NCBI GenBank assembly: GCA_946615275.1
Contig: CAMOHV010000078.1
Coordinates: 1-6,365, forward strand
Origin: an uncultured Verrucomicrobiota bacterium
GTDB lineage: Bacteria > Verrucomicrobiota > Kiritimatiellia > RFP12 > UBA1067
Length of the DNA: 6,365 nucleotides
Direction: 5' to 3'
Below the pieces are notes generated by a model, which was not told the origin of the DNA, made no database searches, and worked only from the letters and a program-made list of their open reading frames with translations. A program made the translations under genes and the position numbers. Each line of letters opens with the position of its first letter. Within the stretch, counting starts at the first letter, position 1. Below are positions 5,855 to 6,365 of the stretch, piece after piece.

Positions 5855-6365
5855 ATGTTGAGAATTGTAGAATGGTCGTCCGCCAAGCCGCAGGCGAAGG
5901 AGGTGACGCGCTTTTTGGAGCGGAGCGCATTCCCCGAGGAGGCCGAGAAGGCCGCCGCGGAGGTGCTTGCCGCGATCCGCGCCGAGGGCGACAAGGCGGT
6001 CGCGCGCTACGTGGAGAAGTTCGAGGGAGCGAAGCTCTCCCCGAAGCGGTTCCGCGTGTCGGAGGCAGAGCTTTCCGCCGCCGAGGCGCAGGTGCCGGCG
6101 GCGCTCAAGAGGGCCGTGAAGGACGCGCATGGCCGGGTGGCGCGCTTTTCGCGCGCGTCGATGCGCGCGCCCTGGAAGATGAAGACGCCGAAGGGCGGGT
6201 CGGCCGGCGAGTTCTTCTCGCCGATGGACCGCGTGGGCGTGTATGTGCCGGGCGGCACTGCGCCGCTTGCATCCACCGCCGTGATGACGGTGACGCTCGC
6301 CGCCGTGGCTGGCGTCAAGGAGATAGTCGCGTGCACCCCGGCCGGACCGTCCGGGTCGCCCAACC
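5855..6365 (+). CDS. hisD: Histidinol dehydrogenase, N-terminal part (cut by window end)
   Basis: The open frame starts at ATG 5855 and runs 170 codons to the window edge without a stop; the full enzyme is about 430 residues, so roughly 40 percent is present. HisD is the cytoplasmic NAD-dependent enzyme that oxidises L-histidinol to L-histidine in the last two steps of histidine synthesis, using a zinc ion. Support comes from the N-terminal helical part (AAIRAEGDKAVARYVEKF, 39-56, matching the 'VRARGDEAL..Y..KFD' pattern of the family) and from the strongly conserved segment DRVGVYVPGG at 125-134 continuing through STAVM and VAGVKEIVACTP to 162. The zinc and catalytic residues lie beyond the window. 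The start has only a purine-rich, imperfect ribosome binding site (GAGAAG at 5841-5846), but no other in-frame start is nearby and the protein begins where HisD proteins normally do. The gene has its own promoter; hisG or other his genes are not next to it on the upstream side. Confidence 0.93.
   Translation, partial: MLRIVEWSSAKPQAKEVTRFLERSAFPEEAEKAAAEVLAAIRAEGDKAVARYVEKFEGAKLSPKRFRVSEAELSAAEAQVPAALKRAVKDAHGRVARFSRASMRAPWKMKTPKGGSAGEFFSPMDRVGVYVPGGTAPLASTAVMTVTLAAVAGVKEIVACTPAGPSGSPN

Noticed and set aside
5514..5930. Minus-strand open frame spanning the intergenic region before hisD
   Set aside because: It runs antisense through the promoter, the leader and the ends of two well-supported genes, and shows no domain.

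Overview
The window is a GC-rich, densely coding stretch from a bacterium. All five recognisable genes lie on the + strand, three of them with purine-rich ribosome binding sites, and one protein is a clear Sec export substrate, which points to a Gram-negative or other diderm lineage. No ribosomal RNA or other strong taxonomic marker is present. The style (very high third-position GC, a C69 peptidase fused to BPL_N-like domains, an AT-rich intergenic octamer repeat) would fit the Verrucomicrobiota/Kiritimatiellota/Planctomycetota group, but this is a low-confidence impression.

Layout. Positions 19-654 encode a KDPG/KHG aldolase (eda). A 66-base gap with five copies of an 8-base AT-rich repeat leads to a complete transketolase (tkt, 721-2709). 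One base after the transketolase stop, a GTG start opens a 260-residue alpha/beta hydrolase that most resembles BioH (2711-3493). After 32 bases and a strong Shine-Dalgarno comes a 720-residue exported protein (3526-5688). It joins an N-terminal-nucleophile C69 dipeptidase domain to an intact class I glutamine-amidotransferase-like (BPL_N-like) domain and then to a shortened second copy that lacks the catalytic Cys. A 166-base intergenic region (5689-5854) holds a GC hairpin around the stop codon, an inverted repeat, a good sigma-70-type promoter and a structured leader. It precedes the start of histidinol dehydrogenase (hisD, 5855 to the window edge, cut off). There is no gene-free stretch longer than 300 bases.

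How the genes fit together. Eda releases pyruvate and glyceraldehyde 3-phosphate, and the latter is a transketolase substrate, so eda and tkt make a sensible sugar-acid/pentose phosphate pair. The hydrolase is probably translationally coupled to tkt, although its predicted role (biotin precursor synthesis) is unrelated. The exported peptidase has its own strong ribosome binding site. hisD starts a separate transcription unit with its own promoter. The most unusual item is the three-domain exported peptidase/amidotransferase-like fusion; the octamer repeat and the hisD leader come next. I did not find an obvious new multi-gene system.
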